DNA of 33,556 nucleotides from an uncultured Dialister sp. (GCF_900538805.1 NZ_UPZP01000013.1:1-33556); one strand, 5' to 3'. Shown: positions 15,376 through 24,180, counted from the first letter of the stretch. The notes: generated by a model not told the origin, from the letters alone. Numbers and translations: made by a program.

Positions 15376-16622
15376 TATCTGTCATACCCCCTTTTCCCGC
15401 CGAACCACCAGGGATTATGAATCCAGCTGGCATCAATGAGGAGCATGAGGAGGGTACGGCTTACGGTAATGGCGGTAAACATGGAAACTGCCACGCCCAG
15501 TCCCAGGGAGAAGGCAAAGCCCTTCACCGTAGCGCTGCCCAGGAAGAAGAGGATGCAGGAGGTGATGATGACGGTCATGTTCGCATCGAAAATGGTGACG
15601 AAGGCCCGTTTGAAACCGGCCTGCACCGCCAGACGGAGAATCTTGCCCGCTGCGATTTCTTCCTTGAATCGTTCAAATATAAGCACGTTGGCATCCACCG
15701 CCATACCGACCGACAAGATAACGCCGGCGATACTGGGGAGGGTGAGGGTGGCATGAAGGAGATTCAGCACGCCCAGAAGGATGAGCACGTAAACCAGGAG
15801 GGCCGTATCGGCTACAAAGCCGGCCATGCGGTAGACGCCCATCATGAAGAGAACAACCAGGGAAATGCCGATGGTAAAGGCTACCACCGATTTATCCTTG
15901 GAATCCTGTCCAAGAGAGGGTCCTACGGTTCTGACTTCCAGCACCGAGACCTTCACCGGAAGGGCGCCGCTTCGAAGGAGGATGGCCAGGTCCTTGGCTT
16001 CTTCCAGGGTGCGCTGGCCGGTAATGACGGCGGAACCGCCGGTGATGGCCTCATTCACCACAGGGTTGGTGAGGAGTTCACCGTCCAGGTAAATGCCGAT
16101 GTGGCGGCCGATGTTGGCGGCGGTTAAGTCGCCGAACTTTTTGCCCCCTTCATCGGTGAACTGGAGAGCTACCAGGGGCTGCTTGTTCTGTCCCATTTCT
16201 TCCTTGGCATTCTTCAGGTCTTCGCCGGTGAGCTTCACATTGCCCTCTTCATCCTTGAATTCGAGGACAGCGGTCTTACCGATGGTTTCGATGGCCTTCT
16301 GGGGATCCCTTTCACCGGGGAGTTCGATGATAATACGGTTGGAACCTTCCCGCTGGATAATCGGTTCCGTCAGGCCCATTTCATTGACACGCTTCTGCAT
16401 GATATTGATGACCTGGGTAATGGCCTCGGGGGTCACCTTGTTCTGGGGCGTATCTTCCGCCTGCATGACGATATGAGTACCGCCTTGCAGGTCCAGGCCC
16501 TGACGGATATGGCCCGCCAGCGGCCCCACGGCGGCGGCAAACACGCCGATAATGGCGAGAATCACCACCCAGAAACGGATAAGAGCTCCCTTTCTCAGGG
16601 GAGCTTTCCTTTTTGTTTCCAA
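15375..16622 (-). CDS. secD: Protein translocase subunit SecD
   Basis: This 415-residue protein is the short form of SecD usual in firmicutes. The first membrane segment is at about 14-36, followed by QGLDLQGGTHIVM. The second part carries the transporter signature GMAVDANVLIFERFKEE. The start is a TTG: GAGG lies eight bases upstream, inside the end of fau, and the stop of fau is four bases before the TTG. No ATG at the right place is available. The gene is coupled to secF downstream. Confidence 0.95.
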   Translation of the reverse strand: METKRKAPLRKGALIRFWVVILAIIGVFAAAVGPLAGHIRQGLDLQGGTHIVMQAEDTPQNKVTPEAITQVINIMQKRVNEMGLTEPIIQREGSNRIIIELPGERDPQKAIETIGKTAVLEFKDEEGNVKLTGEDLKNAKEEMGQNKQPLVALQFTDEGGKKFGDLTAANIGRHIGIYLDGELLTNPVVNEAITGGSAVITGQRTLEEAKDLAILLRSGALPVKVSVLEVRTVGPSLGQDSKDKSVVAFTIGISLVVLFMMGVYRMAGFVADTALLVYVLILLGVLNLLHATLTLPSIAGVILSVGMAVDANVLIFERFKEEIAAGKILRLAVQAGFKRAFVTIFDANMTVIITSCILFFLGSATVKGFAFSLGLGVAVSMFTAITVSRTLLMLLIDASWIHNPWWFGGKRGYDR

Positions 16623-16626
16623 AACT

Positions 16627-17220
16627 TCAACCTCTTTTCGTTACAATGATACCTTTATCGGTAACGATTTTGGCCATCCTCTGATCAAAGGGCTCAGAAG
16701 GAATGGCTTCCGCTATCTGGAAATCCCAGAGAGCGGCCACTCTTTTTTCATAGGGTACGCGGGTAAGGTAGCGGTCATAATAACCCGCTCCCATGCCCAG
16801 TCGGTTTCCTTCCCTGTCGCAGGCCACGCCGGGCACCAGCACCAGGTCTAATGCCTCCGGAGAGATGGTGTCATAGCCCTTCGGCAGGTCGCGGAGCCCC
16901 AGGGGGCCCTTCACGAAATGGTCCATATCAAGGAGCCGTCCTGCTTCCATCTGCCTTTCCGGCAGACATACCGGCACGTACACTTCCTTCCCCTCAGAAA
17001 GGGCCTCTGAAATGAGACCGTCCAGGTTGGACTCCCCTTTCATGGCAAGAAAAGCCATAATGCGCTTAGCCTTCCGGTATTCCGGAAGGGAAAGAATCCG
17101 CTCCGTGAGGCAGCGTGCTTTTTCTTCTGCCTCATCATCAGAAAGAGCCCGCCTGAGGGCGAGCATCTTCCGGCGGATTTCCTTTTTCACTTCGGAAGAG
17201 GAAATATCCGTCTCTTTCAT
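16627..17220 (-). CDS. fau: 5-formyltetrahydrofolate cyclo-ligase
   Basis: This 197-residue cytosolic enzyme converts 5-formyltetrahydrofolate to methenyltetrahydrofolate with ATP. It shows the family's N-terminal 'KKEIRRKMLALRRAL', 'FLAMKGESNL' in the folate site, and the diagnostic GMGAGYYDRYL near residue 140. Its ATG overlaps the stop of yajC by four bases (ATGA), and secD starts four bases after its stop. A folate gene wedged between yajC and secD is not the usual arrangement, but the tight spacing shows one transcript. Confidence 0.94.
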   Translation of the reverse strand: MKETDISSSEVKKEIRRKMLALRRALSDDEAEEKARCLTERILSLPEYRKAKRIMAFLAMKGESNLDGLISEALSEGKEVYVPVCLPERQMEAGRLLDMDHFVKGPLGLRDLPKGYDTISPEALDLVLVPGVACDREGNRLGMGAGYYDRYLTRVPYEKRVAALWDFQIAEAIPSEPFDQRMAKIVTDKGIIVTKRG

Positions 17221-17696
17221 TTTTTTGCCTCGTTTTTGGACTTGTCAGCCTTGGGAGCTTCTCCCTTGTCATCCACTTCCACTTCTTCTTCGATGACTTC
17301 GGTGCCCGCATCTTTAGGATCGTCCACTTCTACCACTTCTTCCACCACCTGGGTTTCCGGTTCATCCTTCTTGGACTTCTTGTCCTGCGGGATTACTTCT
17401 TCCACCGGTGCTTCGCCTACTGCAGGCTTGCCTTCAAAGTGCTGGATAGCGGATTTTTCAACCTTTACGATGACCTTCGGCGCAATTTCCAGTTCCACGT
17501 ACTTATCACGGAGAACTTTAATGGTGCCGTGAACGCCGCCGGACGTCACCACCTTGTCTCCCTTCTTCAGGGACAGGAGGAAACGGCCTCTTTCCAGCTT
17601 CATCTTTTTGGTGGGGCGGTACATGAAGAAATACATGATAGCCACCAGAATAAGGAAAGGCCATACTAGGCTCAGGATATTCATTGCTTGTTCCAC
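17217..17696 (-). CDS. yajC: Sec translocase accessory protein YajC
   Basis: A single membrane helix (about 7-25, SLVWPFLILVAIMYFFMYRP) is followed by the conserved cytosolic RPTKKMKLERGRFLLSLKKG and GDKVVTSGGVHGTI. Family members are usually near 90-110 residues; this one has 159 because of an acidic, repetitive tail from about residue 92 (EEVVEVDDPK, EEEVEVDDKG). The chosen start is a GTG ten bases after GGAGG; an ATG four codons further in is the alternative. It lies 58 bp after tgt and overlaps fau. Confidence 0.93.
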   Translation of the reverse strand: MEQAMNILSLVWPFLILVAIMYFFMYRPTKKMKLERGRFLLSLKKGDKVVTSGGVHGTIKVLRDKYVELEIAPKVIVKVEKSAIQHFEGKPAVGEAPVEEVIPQDKKSKKDEPETQVVEEVVEVDDPKDAGTEVIEEEVEVDDKGEAPKADKSKNEAKK

Positions 17697-17754
17697 TTAC
17701 ATTTCACCTCCAACAGATATAGCTTCATTTTAGCATAAAACAAATAGGATGTCT

Positions 17755-18864
17755 TTATCTTTTATAATTTGCCATGAAATTTTCGCGGAATTCCGTAAAG
17801 TTTCCGTCAATAATGGCCTGTCTCATGTCCCGCATGAACTGCAGGAGGAAATAGAGATTGTGAATGGTCACCAGCCGGAAAGCCAGAAGCTCTTCGGACT
17901 TATAAAGATGACGAATGTAGGCCCGGCTGTAATGGGTGCAGGTATAGCAGTGGCATCCCTCTTCCAGGGGAGCCCAATCCTTTTCGTATTTCTTATTCTT
18001 CATGTTCATGCGGCCGGTGTGCACCATAGCCATGCCGTTTCGGGCCACCCTGGTGGGGAAGACGCAGTCAAACATGTCCACGCCTCTTGCCACCCCTTCC
18101 ACCAGGCAGTCCGGCGTGCCCACGCCCATGAGGTAGCGGGCCTTGTTCACCGGCAGGAACTGGGTGGTGTACTCCAGGATTTCATACATCAGGTCGTGAG
18201 GTTCGCCCACGGAAAGGCCGCCGATGGCCATGCCGTCGAAGGGCATGGCGGAAATTTCCTCGGCGCTCCTTCTTCTCAAATCCTTGTACATGCCGCCCTG
18301 CACGATGCCGAACATGCCCCGGTCCGTGCGGGTGTGGGCCTTGATGCACCGTTCCGCCCAGCGGGTGGTGCGGGCGGTGGAGTGGTCCGCATAGTCGTAG
18401 TCCGCCGGATAGGGAATGCATTCGTCAAAGGCCATGGCAATGTCGCTTCCCAGGTCCTCCTGGGCATGGATGGATACTTCCGGAGAAAGAAACTGTTTTG
18501 ACCCGTCCAGGAAGGAGCGGAAATGGACGCCCTCTTCCGTAATCTTTCGCATGGCCCCCAAGCTGAATACCTGGAATCCGCCGGAATCGGTAAGGATGCC
18601 CTTGTGCCAGTTCATGAAATCATGAAGGCCGCCGGCTTCCCGGATCAGCTCCGTGCCGGGACGGAGGAAAAGATGGTAGGTGTTGGACAGGATAATCTGG
18701 GCCCCCATGTCCTCCAGTTCCTCCGGCGTCACCGTCTTTACCGTGGCCTGGGTGCCTACGGGCATGAACATGGGTGTCTTGAAGGTACCGTGGGGCGTGT
18801 GGAGAAGGCCGGCGCGGGCGCCGGTTTTCTTATCCTCCGCAATGAGTTCGTAGTTGATAACCAT
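17755..18864 (-). CDS. tgt: tRNA-guanine transglycosylase
   Basis: This 369-residue enzyme swaps guanine 34 in GUN-anticodon tRNAs for preQ1 on the way to queuosine. SGGFQVFSLG and FDCVFPTRVARNG carry the active-site residues. The zinc site is Cys304, Cys306, Cys309 and His335 (CHCYTC...TIHN). It starts nine bases after queA, behind AAGGAA. Length and motifs are normal. Confidence 0.97.
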   Translation of the reverse strand: MVINYELIAEDKKTGARAGLLHTPHGTFKTPMFMPVGTQATVKTVTPEELEDMGAQIILSNTYHLFLRPGTELIREAGGLHDFMNWHKGILTDSGGFQVFSLGAMRKITEEGVHFRSFLDGSKQFLSPEVSIHAQEDLGSDIAMAFDECIPYPADYDYADHSTARTTRWAERCIKAHTRTDRGMFGIVQGGMYKDLRRRSAEEISAMPFDGMAIGGLSVGEPHDLMYEILEYTTQFLPVNKARYLMGVGTPDCLVEGVARGVDMFDCVFPTRVARNGMAMVHTGRMNMKNKKYEKDWAPLEEGCHCYTCTHYSRAYIRHLYKSEELLAFRLVTIHNLYFLLQFMRDMRQAIIDGNFTEFRENFMANYKR

Positions 18865-18873
18865 AGCTGTTCC

Positions 18874-19893
18874 TTATCTGATAAACATGGCGTCGCCGAA
18901 GGAGAAGAAACGGTACTTCTGCTTTACCGCCTCCTCATAGGCAGCAAGGATGTGTTCCCTTCCTGCAAAGGATGCCATCATCATAATGAGAGTGGATTCG
19001 GGCAGATGGAAATTGGTGACAATGGCGTCCACCATGTGCCACTGATAGCCGGGGTAAATGTAAAGCTGGGTCCAGCCGCTGCCGGCTTTCAGGGTGCCGC
19101 TCTGGCCCGCGGACTCCAGGGTGCGCACAGAGGTGGTGCCCACAGCAATGATGCGGCGGCCTTCACCTCTGGCCTTATTGATTTCATCGGCCACATCCTG
19201 GTTCACCGTATACCATTCCTTATGCATTTCATGATCTTCGATATTTTCTTCATTCACCGGACGGAAGGTGCCGATGCCCACATGGAGTGTGACAAAGAGG
19301 AGCTCCGCCCCCTTCTTCTTCATTTCTTCCATGAGATCCGGTGTGAAATGGAGGCCTGCCGTAGGAGCGGCAGCAGAGCCCTTGTACTTGGCATACACCG
19401 TCTGGTACTCATCCTTGTTTTCCAGCTTTTTGTGAATGTAAGGGGGCGTAGGCATTTCGCCCAGCTGGTCCAGAAGGCTGTCGAAATTACCGTCGTAGTG
19501 GAATTCCACCACCCGGCCGCCGAATTCCGTCTTGTCCAGCACTTTGCAGTAACAGTTCTCTGCAAATTCGATTTCCACGCCGGGAAGCGCCTTCCTGCCG
19601 GGATTCACCAGCACTTCCCACACATCATTGCCCTTAGGTGTGAGAAGAAGCATTTCCACCTTGCCGCCGGTATCCCGCTTTTTGCCGTACAGACGGGCAG
19701 GGATGACCTTGGTATTGTTGAATACAAACACATCGCCCGGACGGATTTCATTCAGAATATCCCGGAAATGATGATGTTCCCACTCACCGGTCTTTTTATC
19801 CAGCATCATGAGCCTGCAGGAATCACGGGGTTCCGCCGGTTCCTGGGCAATGAGCTCCTTGGGAAGGTCATAATTGAATTCTTCAAGTTTCAT
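18874..19893 (-). CDS. queA: S-adenosylmethionine:tRNA ribosyltransferase-isomerase
   Basis: This 339-residue enzyme transfers the ribosyl part of SAM to preQ1 in tRNA, forming epoxyqueuosine. It starts with the family's FNYDLPKELIAQEPAEPRD. It contains NNTKVIPARLYGKK, TAGLHFT and HVGIGTFRPV, all diagnostic. It is the first gene of the queA-tgt-yajC-fau-secD-secF operon; the ATG follows GGAG and a promoter lies just upstream. Confidence 0.97.
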   Translation of the reverse strand: MKLEEFNYDLPKELIAQEPAEPRDSCRLMMLDKKTGEWEHHHFRDILNEIRPGDVFVFNNTKVIPARLYGKKRDTGGKVEMLLLTPKGNDVWEVLVNPGRKALPGVEIEFAENCYCKVLDKTEFGGRVVEFHYDGNFDSLLDQLGEMPTPPYIHKKLENKDEYQTVYAKYKGSAAAPTAGLHFTPDLMEEMKKKGAELLFVTLHVGIGTFRPVNEENIEDHEMHKEWYTVNQDVADEINKARGEGRRIIAVGTTSVRTLESAGQSGTLKAGSGWTQLYIYPGYQWHMVDAIVTNFHLPESTLIMMMASFAGREHILAAYEEAVKQKYRFFSFGDAMFIR

Positions 19894-19945
19894 TGTACTT
19901 TCTATCTCCTGTCGTTGAAATTACGCTATTGGGGTTAACCTTTAT

Positions 19946-19951
19946 ATTATA
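19946..19951 (-). promoter_or_regulatory. Probable -10 box of the queA operon
   Basis: The minus strand reads TATAAT within CATATAATATAAAGG, 53 bp upstream of the queA ATG. No good -35 is visible. Confidence 0.5.
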
Positions 19952-20023
19952 TGACAAATGGGGGAAATGTTTCCAGTTTCTTATTTTCTGGGAGTCAATA
20001 GGGCCGGTGGATATGTGCCATAA

Positions 20024-20050
20024 GGTTCAGAAGGTTGTGGTTTCGCTGCC
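20024..20050 (+). repeat. Short nonamer repeat
   Basis: GGTTCAGAA is followed by GGTTGTGGTTTCGC, a two-unit copy of the dispersed composite. Confidence 0.6.
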
Positions 20051-20115
20051 CTAATCGCCGGCAAGTGTCATCTGCCGCAATAATGTACAATCTCGCCATG
20101 AGCCACTCAGCAGAT

Positions 20116-20174
20116 TATCCACCTTCGGTGGATATCCCCTATCCCGCTCCGCGGGACTTCCCCTTAAAAAGGGG
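20116..20174. repeat. Three consecutive perfect mini-hairpins
   Basis: TATCCACC/GGTGGATA, TCCCGC/GCGGGA and CCCCTT/AAGGGG each have a 3-base loop and follow one another within 59 bases. No T-run follows, so this is not a plain terminator. The region 19952-20244 holds no gene. Confidence 0.7.
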
Positions 20175-20244
20175 CAGAATAAAACTTCCTACGCTTTCCC
20201 TTTGAGACAAAAGGGCACAGGATTATAATCCCCGTCTCCATACC

Positions 20245-21534
20245 TCAATACATTTTTTCCACTTTGGTTCCCGTATAATAATGGGTCAGAATGGTCTTGT
20301 AATAATCTTTTCCATTGCCCTGCTTTTCTGCCATGGCTTCGGCCCCCCACTGGGAAAGGCCCAGGCCGTGGCCGTAGCCGTAGCCCGTGATGACGAGGCT
20401 GCTTCCTTTCACATTCAGGTCAAAGAGGGTGCTGTCCAGTCCATAGATGGACTGGAGCTTGTCGCCGGAAACGGTTTTGCTGCCGTTCTTCCCTATAAGA
20501 GTGAAGCTCTTCACCCTGCCGGAAACGCCCCGGTCCGCTGAGCGATGGGCTTCGCCGATGCGGAGGCGGGAGAGCTTGATGCCCTTCAGCGTTCCTACGT
20601 TATAGCCATAGTTTTTCATGGTATTTATGAAAGAAGAAAGGGACACTGTCTTAGTCCAGGGATTTCCTATGTACGCTTCCTTCACGCCCCGAAGGTAGGG
20701 AATGGAGGAGTCCCACACGTTTTCACTGTTTTCCGTATATCCGCCGCCGCTGGAATGGAAGAGGGCGTCAATGGGCTTTCCGCCGTAGGTGACGATTTCC
20801 CCAGCCGTCTCCCTCACCGCCCGGCTGGTGGCTTCCGTTTCCGAGGAAATGCCGGAGTACACCTGGGAACGGGTATCGTCGGTGACGTCGTAGCCGGAGG
20901 AGCGGTAACTGTTCTTATGGTACATGGCATAGGTCCTGGCAGCCACGGCCTGGGCCTTCAGGGCGTCCAATTTCCAGGAAGGCACCGCTTCCGCCGGCAC
21001 CACGCTCTGGAGGTAGAGTTCCATGGGCACCGCATTCACCACGGTGACGCCGCTGCCCCAGGCGGAGGGAATAATCTTGATGTTCCCACGGTACCGGTTT
21101 CCCTTCACCCCAAAGGCGGGGGCACTGTTCCCTGTGGTAAGGTACACCTTGTCCCCCGCCTTTTTTCCGTTGAGAAGGATAGTATTCCCGCTTCTTGTAA
21201 TGGAAAGGCGGGTGCCGCTGCCATATTTACCTACCACTTTCCCCGCTGATTCCGCCTTGAAGTCCGCAAGGCCCGTCACGTTCACTTCGCCGGAAGTCAT
21301 GAGTCCCACTTCCACCTCCGGCCCCAGGCCGGTGGTCTTTTTTTCTGTCCCACTGGCGGCGGTGCTGCTTTTACGGGGCTGGGCCCTTCGGGCGGCAGAC
21401 CTGTTTCCGGAAGAAGTATTTCCATGGGAAATCACCGCTTTCCGCTGCACCGGAATGGTTTCCGCTTCTGCCGGAACTGCAGCAAAAACAAGGGCCAGAG
21501 GCAGGAGGAGGGCTGTCCATAATTTACGATTCAT
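20245..21534 (-). CDS. SpoIID/LytB-type lytic transglycosylase-like secreted protein
   Basis: This 429-residue protein has a signal peptide (1-25, ending AVPAEAE) and a Ser/Lys-rich linker to about 70. The SpoIID domain occupies about 150-420. The likely catalytic Glu182 lies in SVVPAEAVPSW, followed by ALKAQAVAARTYAMYH, and the domain ends with GYGYGHGLGLSQWG. SpoIID cleaves denuded glycan strands during spore engulfment; homologues also occur in non-sporulating bacteria, where they act on wall remodelling. The gene is the last of the ruv operon, five bases after the DUF2905 gene. The role in this organism is inferred. Confidence 0.9.
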   Translation of the reverse strand: MNRKLWTALLLPLALVFAAVPAEAETIPVQRKAVISHGNTSSGNRSAARRAQPRKSSTAASGTEKKTTGLGPEVEVGLMTSGEVNVTGLADFKAESAGKVVGKYGSGTRLSITRSGNTILLNGKKAGDKVYLTTGNSAPAFGVKGNRYRGNIKIIPSAWGSGVTVVNAVPMELYLQSVVPAEAVPSWKLDALKAQAVAARTYAMYHKNSYRSSGYDVTDDTRSQVYSGISSETEATSRAVRETAGEIVTYGGKPIDALFHSSGGGYTENSENVWDSSIPYLRGVKEAYIGNPWTKTVSLSSFINTMKNYGYNVGTLKGIKLSRLRIGEAHRSADRGVSGRVKSFTLIGKNGSKTVSGDKLQSIYGLDSTLFDLNVKGSSLVITGYGYGHGLGLSQWGAEAMAEKQGNGKDYYKTILTHYYTGTKVEKMY

Positions 21535-21539
21535 AATGA

Positions 21540-21752
21540 TTACCTTCTGAAAAAAATATTAAGGAGAATGGTACCGATGACGCTGACCAGGATGCAGGAA
21601 ACGATAGGAAAATAGAATTCCGTATTTCCTTTGGAAAAATGAATGTCCCCCGGCAGGTGTCCCAGGAAAGTGAGTTTTCCGCCTGCCAGGAAGAAAAGGC
21701 CGGCCAGAATGAAAATGACACCGATGATGATAAGTATTTTACCGGTCCCCAT
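21540..21752 (-). CDS. Small membrane protein of the DUF2905 family
   Basis: About 70 residues with two hydrophobic segments around a conserved GHLPGDIHFSKGN. The family has no known function and commonly sits in this operon. The start is uncertain. I chose the ATG at 21752 (MGTGKILIIIGVIF), which gives the usual length; a GTG two codons upstream has a closer ribosome site, and an ATG at 21788 is also open. All candidate starts lie inside the end of ruvB, so the genes overlap. Confidence 0.82.
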   Translation of the reverse strand: MGTGKILIIIGVIFILAGLFFLAGGKLTFLGHLPGDIHFSKGNTEFYFPIVSCILVSVIGTILLNIFFRR

Positions 21753-22830
21753 GGTCACCGGCAAAGAGGCTCTCCCCCTCTTTTCCATTCCATGGCGCCC
21801 CTATGTGGTCATAGGCGGCAGGGGTGGCGATGCGTCCCCTGGGGGTTCTGGAAATAAAGCCGATCTGCATGAGGTAGGGTTCGCATACATCCTCAATGGT
21901 CGCCCTTTCCTCGCTGACCGCGGCGGAAATGGTATCGATACCCACAGGGCCGCCGTTGAATTTATAAATGATGGCCTTTAATATTTCATTATCCAAGTCA
22001 TCAAGGCCGATTTCATCCACATGGAGTGCTTCCAGCGCTTCCGCAGCAATGTCGGCGGTAATGGCACTTCCCTTCACCTGGGCAAAATCGCGGATACGCT
22101 TCAGGAGGCGGTTTGCTATACGGGGCGTGCCGCGGCTGCGGCGGGCAATTTCACCAGCGCCGCTGTCTTCGATATCAATGCCCAAGATGCCGGCGGCCCG
22201 GGTAATGATTTTCTTCAATTCCTCCGGTTCATAGAACTGCATATGGTTGGTAATGAGGAAACGGTCCCGAAGCGGCGCAGACAGGGAGCCGGCCCTGGTG
22301 GTGGCACCAATCAAGGTGAAATGGGCCAGGTCGATGCGGATGAAGCTGGCGCCGGTGCCCTTCCCCATGACGATGTCCAGGGCAAAGTCTTCCATGGCGG
22401 AATAGAGGATTTCCTCCACATTCCGGTTCAGCCGGTGTATTTCATCGATAAAGAGTACATCATGGTCCTGCAGGGTGGTCAGGATGGATGCCAGCTCCCC
22501 CGGTCTTCCGATGGCAGGGCCGCTGGTGACCTTGAACTGGCTCCCCAGCTCGTTGGCTATGATTTTGGCCATGGTGGTCTTTCCAAGGCCCGGCGGGCCA
22601 TAGAGAAGCACATGGTCCAGGGCCTCATTTCTTGATTTCGCCGCCGCGATGTACACCTTCAGATTCTTCTTAAAAGCCTCCTGGCCGATATAATCGTCCA
22701 GCCGCTGGGGGCGCAGCGTCATCTGCCACTCATCCTTCGGCGTTTCTTCCGTGGAAACGATGCGGCCCTTGCTGCCAAGCACCTCTTCCTCATCGACGCC
22801 GCCCAGACTTTTTATATACTTATTATTCAT
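21739..22830 (-). CDS. ruvB: Holliday junction branch migration helicase RuvB
   Basis: This 363-residue AAA+ motor drives branch migration with RuvA. Walker A is GPPGLGKT at 78-85 and Walker B is VLFIDEIH at about 125-132. GATTRAGSLSAPLRDRF is the sensor 1 region, and the winged helix follows at the end. Compared with shorter RuvB proteins (about 335) it has some 25 extra N-terminal residues. CGGGAG precedes the ATG, and ruvA ends four bases upstream. Confidence 0.97.
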   Translation of the reverse strand: MNNKYIKSLGGVDEEEVLGSKGRIVSTEETPKDEWQMTLRPQRLDDYIGQEAFKKNLKVYIAAAKSRNEALDHVLLYGPPGLGKTTMAKIIANELGSQFKVTSGPAIGRPGELASILTTLQDHDVLFIDEIHRLNRNVEEILYSAMEDFALDIVMGKGTGASFIRIDLAHFTLIGATTRAGSLSAPLRDRFLITNHMQFYEPEELKKIITRAAGILGIDIEDSGAGEIARRSRGTPRIANRLLKRIRDFAQVKGSAITADIAAEALEALHVDEIGLDDLDNEILKAIIYKFNGGPVGIDTISAAVSEERATIEDVCEPYLMQIGFISRTPRGRIATPAAYDHIGAPWNGKEGESLFAGDHGDR

Positions 22831-22833
22831 AGA

Positions 22834-23445
22834 TTACTCCCGATTTCTCGCAAATTCACGGAGCGCGGCGCTCACCAGCTTCGACACGTTATCATAGCTG
22901 CCGGAGAGCTTTTGAAGCACCGGCGTGATTTCATCCATTTCATAGCCAAGGCTCATCAGGGCCTTCACCGCTTCTCCCGTAACAGGGTCCGCCTCCGTCG
23001 AAGGAGCAGGTTCGCTGCCGTCATCGGAAATGGTTTCCACCGAAAAGGCGCCGACCTTATCCTTCAGCTCCACCAGGAGCCTTTCCGCCGTCTTCTTTCC
23101 GATCCCCGGAAGTTTGGTGAGCTGGGACACATTCTGGGTTTTCACGGCGCCCACAAAGGCAGAGGGCGTCATGGAGGACAGGATGCCCATGGCCACTTTC
23201 GGCCCGATTTTTGAAATGGAAATCAAAAGGAGAAAGAGACTGTACTCCTCTTCGCCCAGAAATCCATACAGCAGGATGGCATCCTCCCGGACTGCCATGT
23301 AGGTGAGAAGCTTTGCTTCCTCCCCATTCGTAAGTTTCTGCCTTGTTTTATCGGAAATAAAAATCCGATAGCCTATGCCTCCTGCTTCCAGAAAGCAGGC
23401 ATCCTTAAATAAAGCGGTAACCTTTCCTCTGATATATCCAATCAT
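22834..23445 (-). CDS. ruvA: Holliday junction DNA helicase subunit RuvA
   Basis: This 203-residue protein binds four-way junctions and loads RuvB. The OB-fold N-terminus (MIGYIRGKVTAL) is followed by a helix-hairpin-helix segment with LTKLPGIGKKTAERLLVELK. The C-terminal RuvB-binding domain contains EAVKALMSLGY. Its ATG overlaps the ruvC stop by four bases, and it is followed directly by ruvB. Confidence 0.97.
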   Translation of the reverse strand: MIGYIRGKVTALFKDACFLEAGGIGYRIFISDKTRQKLTNGEEAKLLTYMAVREDAILLYGFLGEEEYSLFLLLISISKIGPKVAMGILSSMTPSAFVGAVKTQNVSQLTKLPGIGKKTAERLLVELKDKVGAFSVETISDDGSEPAPSTEADPVTGEAVKALMSLGYEMDEITPVLQKLSGSYDNVSKLVSAALREFARNRE

Positions 23446-23939
23446 TTCATTCCCTCATATAACTGACGATGCTCCACATGGTAGGCGGCGGTAAGGCCGA
23501 TGGCCAGCGCATCCGCCGCATCGTCGGGGTCGATTTTCCTTGTAATGCCCATGAGACGCTTCACCATCTCAATGACCTGTTTCTTCCCGGCCCTGCCGTA
23601 GCCGGTCATCTGCTGCTTCACCTGCAGCGGCGTCACCGGCACGATGGGGATATTCTGGCGATAGCCCGCCAGAAGGATGACGCCCCTGGCCTGGGCCACC
23701 TTGATGCCGGTGGTAATGTTCGTATTGAAATAGAGTGTCTCCACTCCCATGAACTGGGGCCGGTAGGTGGCAATGAGCTCGCATATGCCTTCATACACAA
23801 TATTCAGCCGCTCCAGGTCGCTCTGGTCCTTGTATGTCTCGATGACTCCGTAATTTACCGGAGTAATGGACGTCCCCACCTTGTCCACCACCCCGAACCC
23901 GCACCGTCCGGTGCCGGGGTCAATGCCTAATACCCGCAT
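23442..23939 (-). CDS. ruvC: Crossover junction endodeoxyribonuclease RuvC
   Basis: This 165-residue nuclease cuts Holliday junctions. The four acidic residues of the RNase H-like site are Asp7 (GIDPG), Glu67 (GVETLYF), Asp140 and Asp143 (DDAADALA). Length is normal. It is the first gene of ruvC-ruvA-ruvB-DUF2905-spoIID. The ATG follows AGGAGG and an extended -10 promoter lies 45 bp upstream. Confidence 0.97.
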   Translation of the reverse strand: MRVLGIDPGTGRCGFGVVDKVGTSITPVNYGVIETYKDQSDLERLNIVYEGICELIATYRPQFMGVETLYFNTNITTGIKVAQARGVILLAGYRQNIPIVPVTPLQVKQQMTGYGRAGKKQVIEMVKRLMGITRKIDPDDAADALAIGLTAAYHVEHRQLYEGMK

Positions 23940-23983
23940 AGCTCCTCCTGTTCCATGGCTGAAAAGTTTGTTCTTACTGGTTT

Positions 23984-23992
23984 ATTATACCA
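23984..23992 (-). promoter_or_regulatory. Extended -10 promoter of the ruv operon
   Basis: The minus strand reads TGGTATAAT in the context ATGGTATAATAAAC, almost identical to the rubredoxin promoter at 2520. Confidence 0.65.
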
Positions 23993-24028
23993 TAGGTTTA
24001 TAGAGAAGCGGGGAAGTGTATTCCCGAA

Positions 24029-24180
24029 GGTTCACGCGGCTTCGCCGCAGGTAGAAAGGGGGCGCGCCTGACGGCGCGGGTTGTGTAAAAGGGTTGTGTT
24101 CGCTTCCGCTCAGGGGGCAGCGGCCCTTCGGGCCGAGGGTTGTGGTATCGCCCTTCGGGCGATGGATTTTATAATTTTGC
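24029..24180 (+). repeat. Composite repeat rich in mini-hairpins
   Basis: GGTTCACGC is followed by GCGGCTTCGCCGC, GCGCGCCTGACGGCGC, a GGGTTGTGTAAAAGGGTTGT block, CGGCCCTTCGGGCCG and GGTTGTGGTATCGCCCTTCG. The order and parts match the repeat at 5608-5700. No gene is visible between 23940 and 24389. Confidence 0.7.

Noticed and set aside
21753..21788. Longer start for the DUF2905 protein
   Set aside because: The extra 12 residues (MEKRGRASLPVT) lie deep in ruvB, have only a weak ribosome site and exceed the usual family length.
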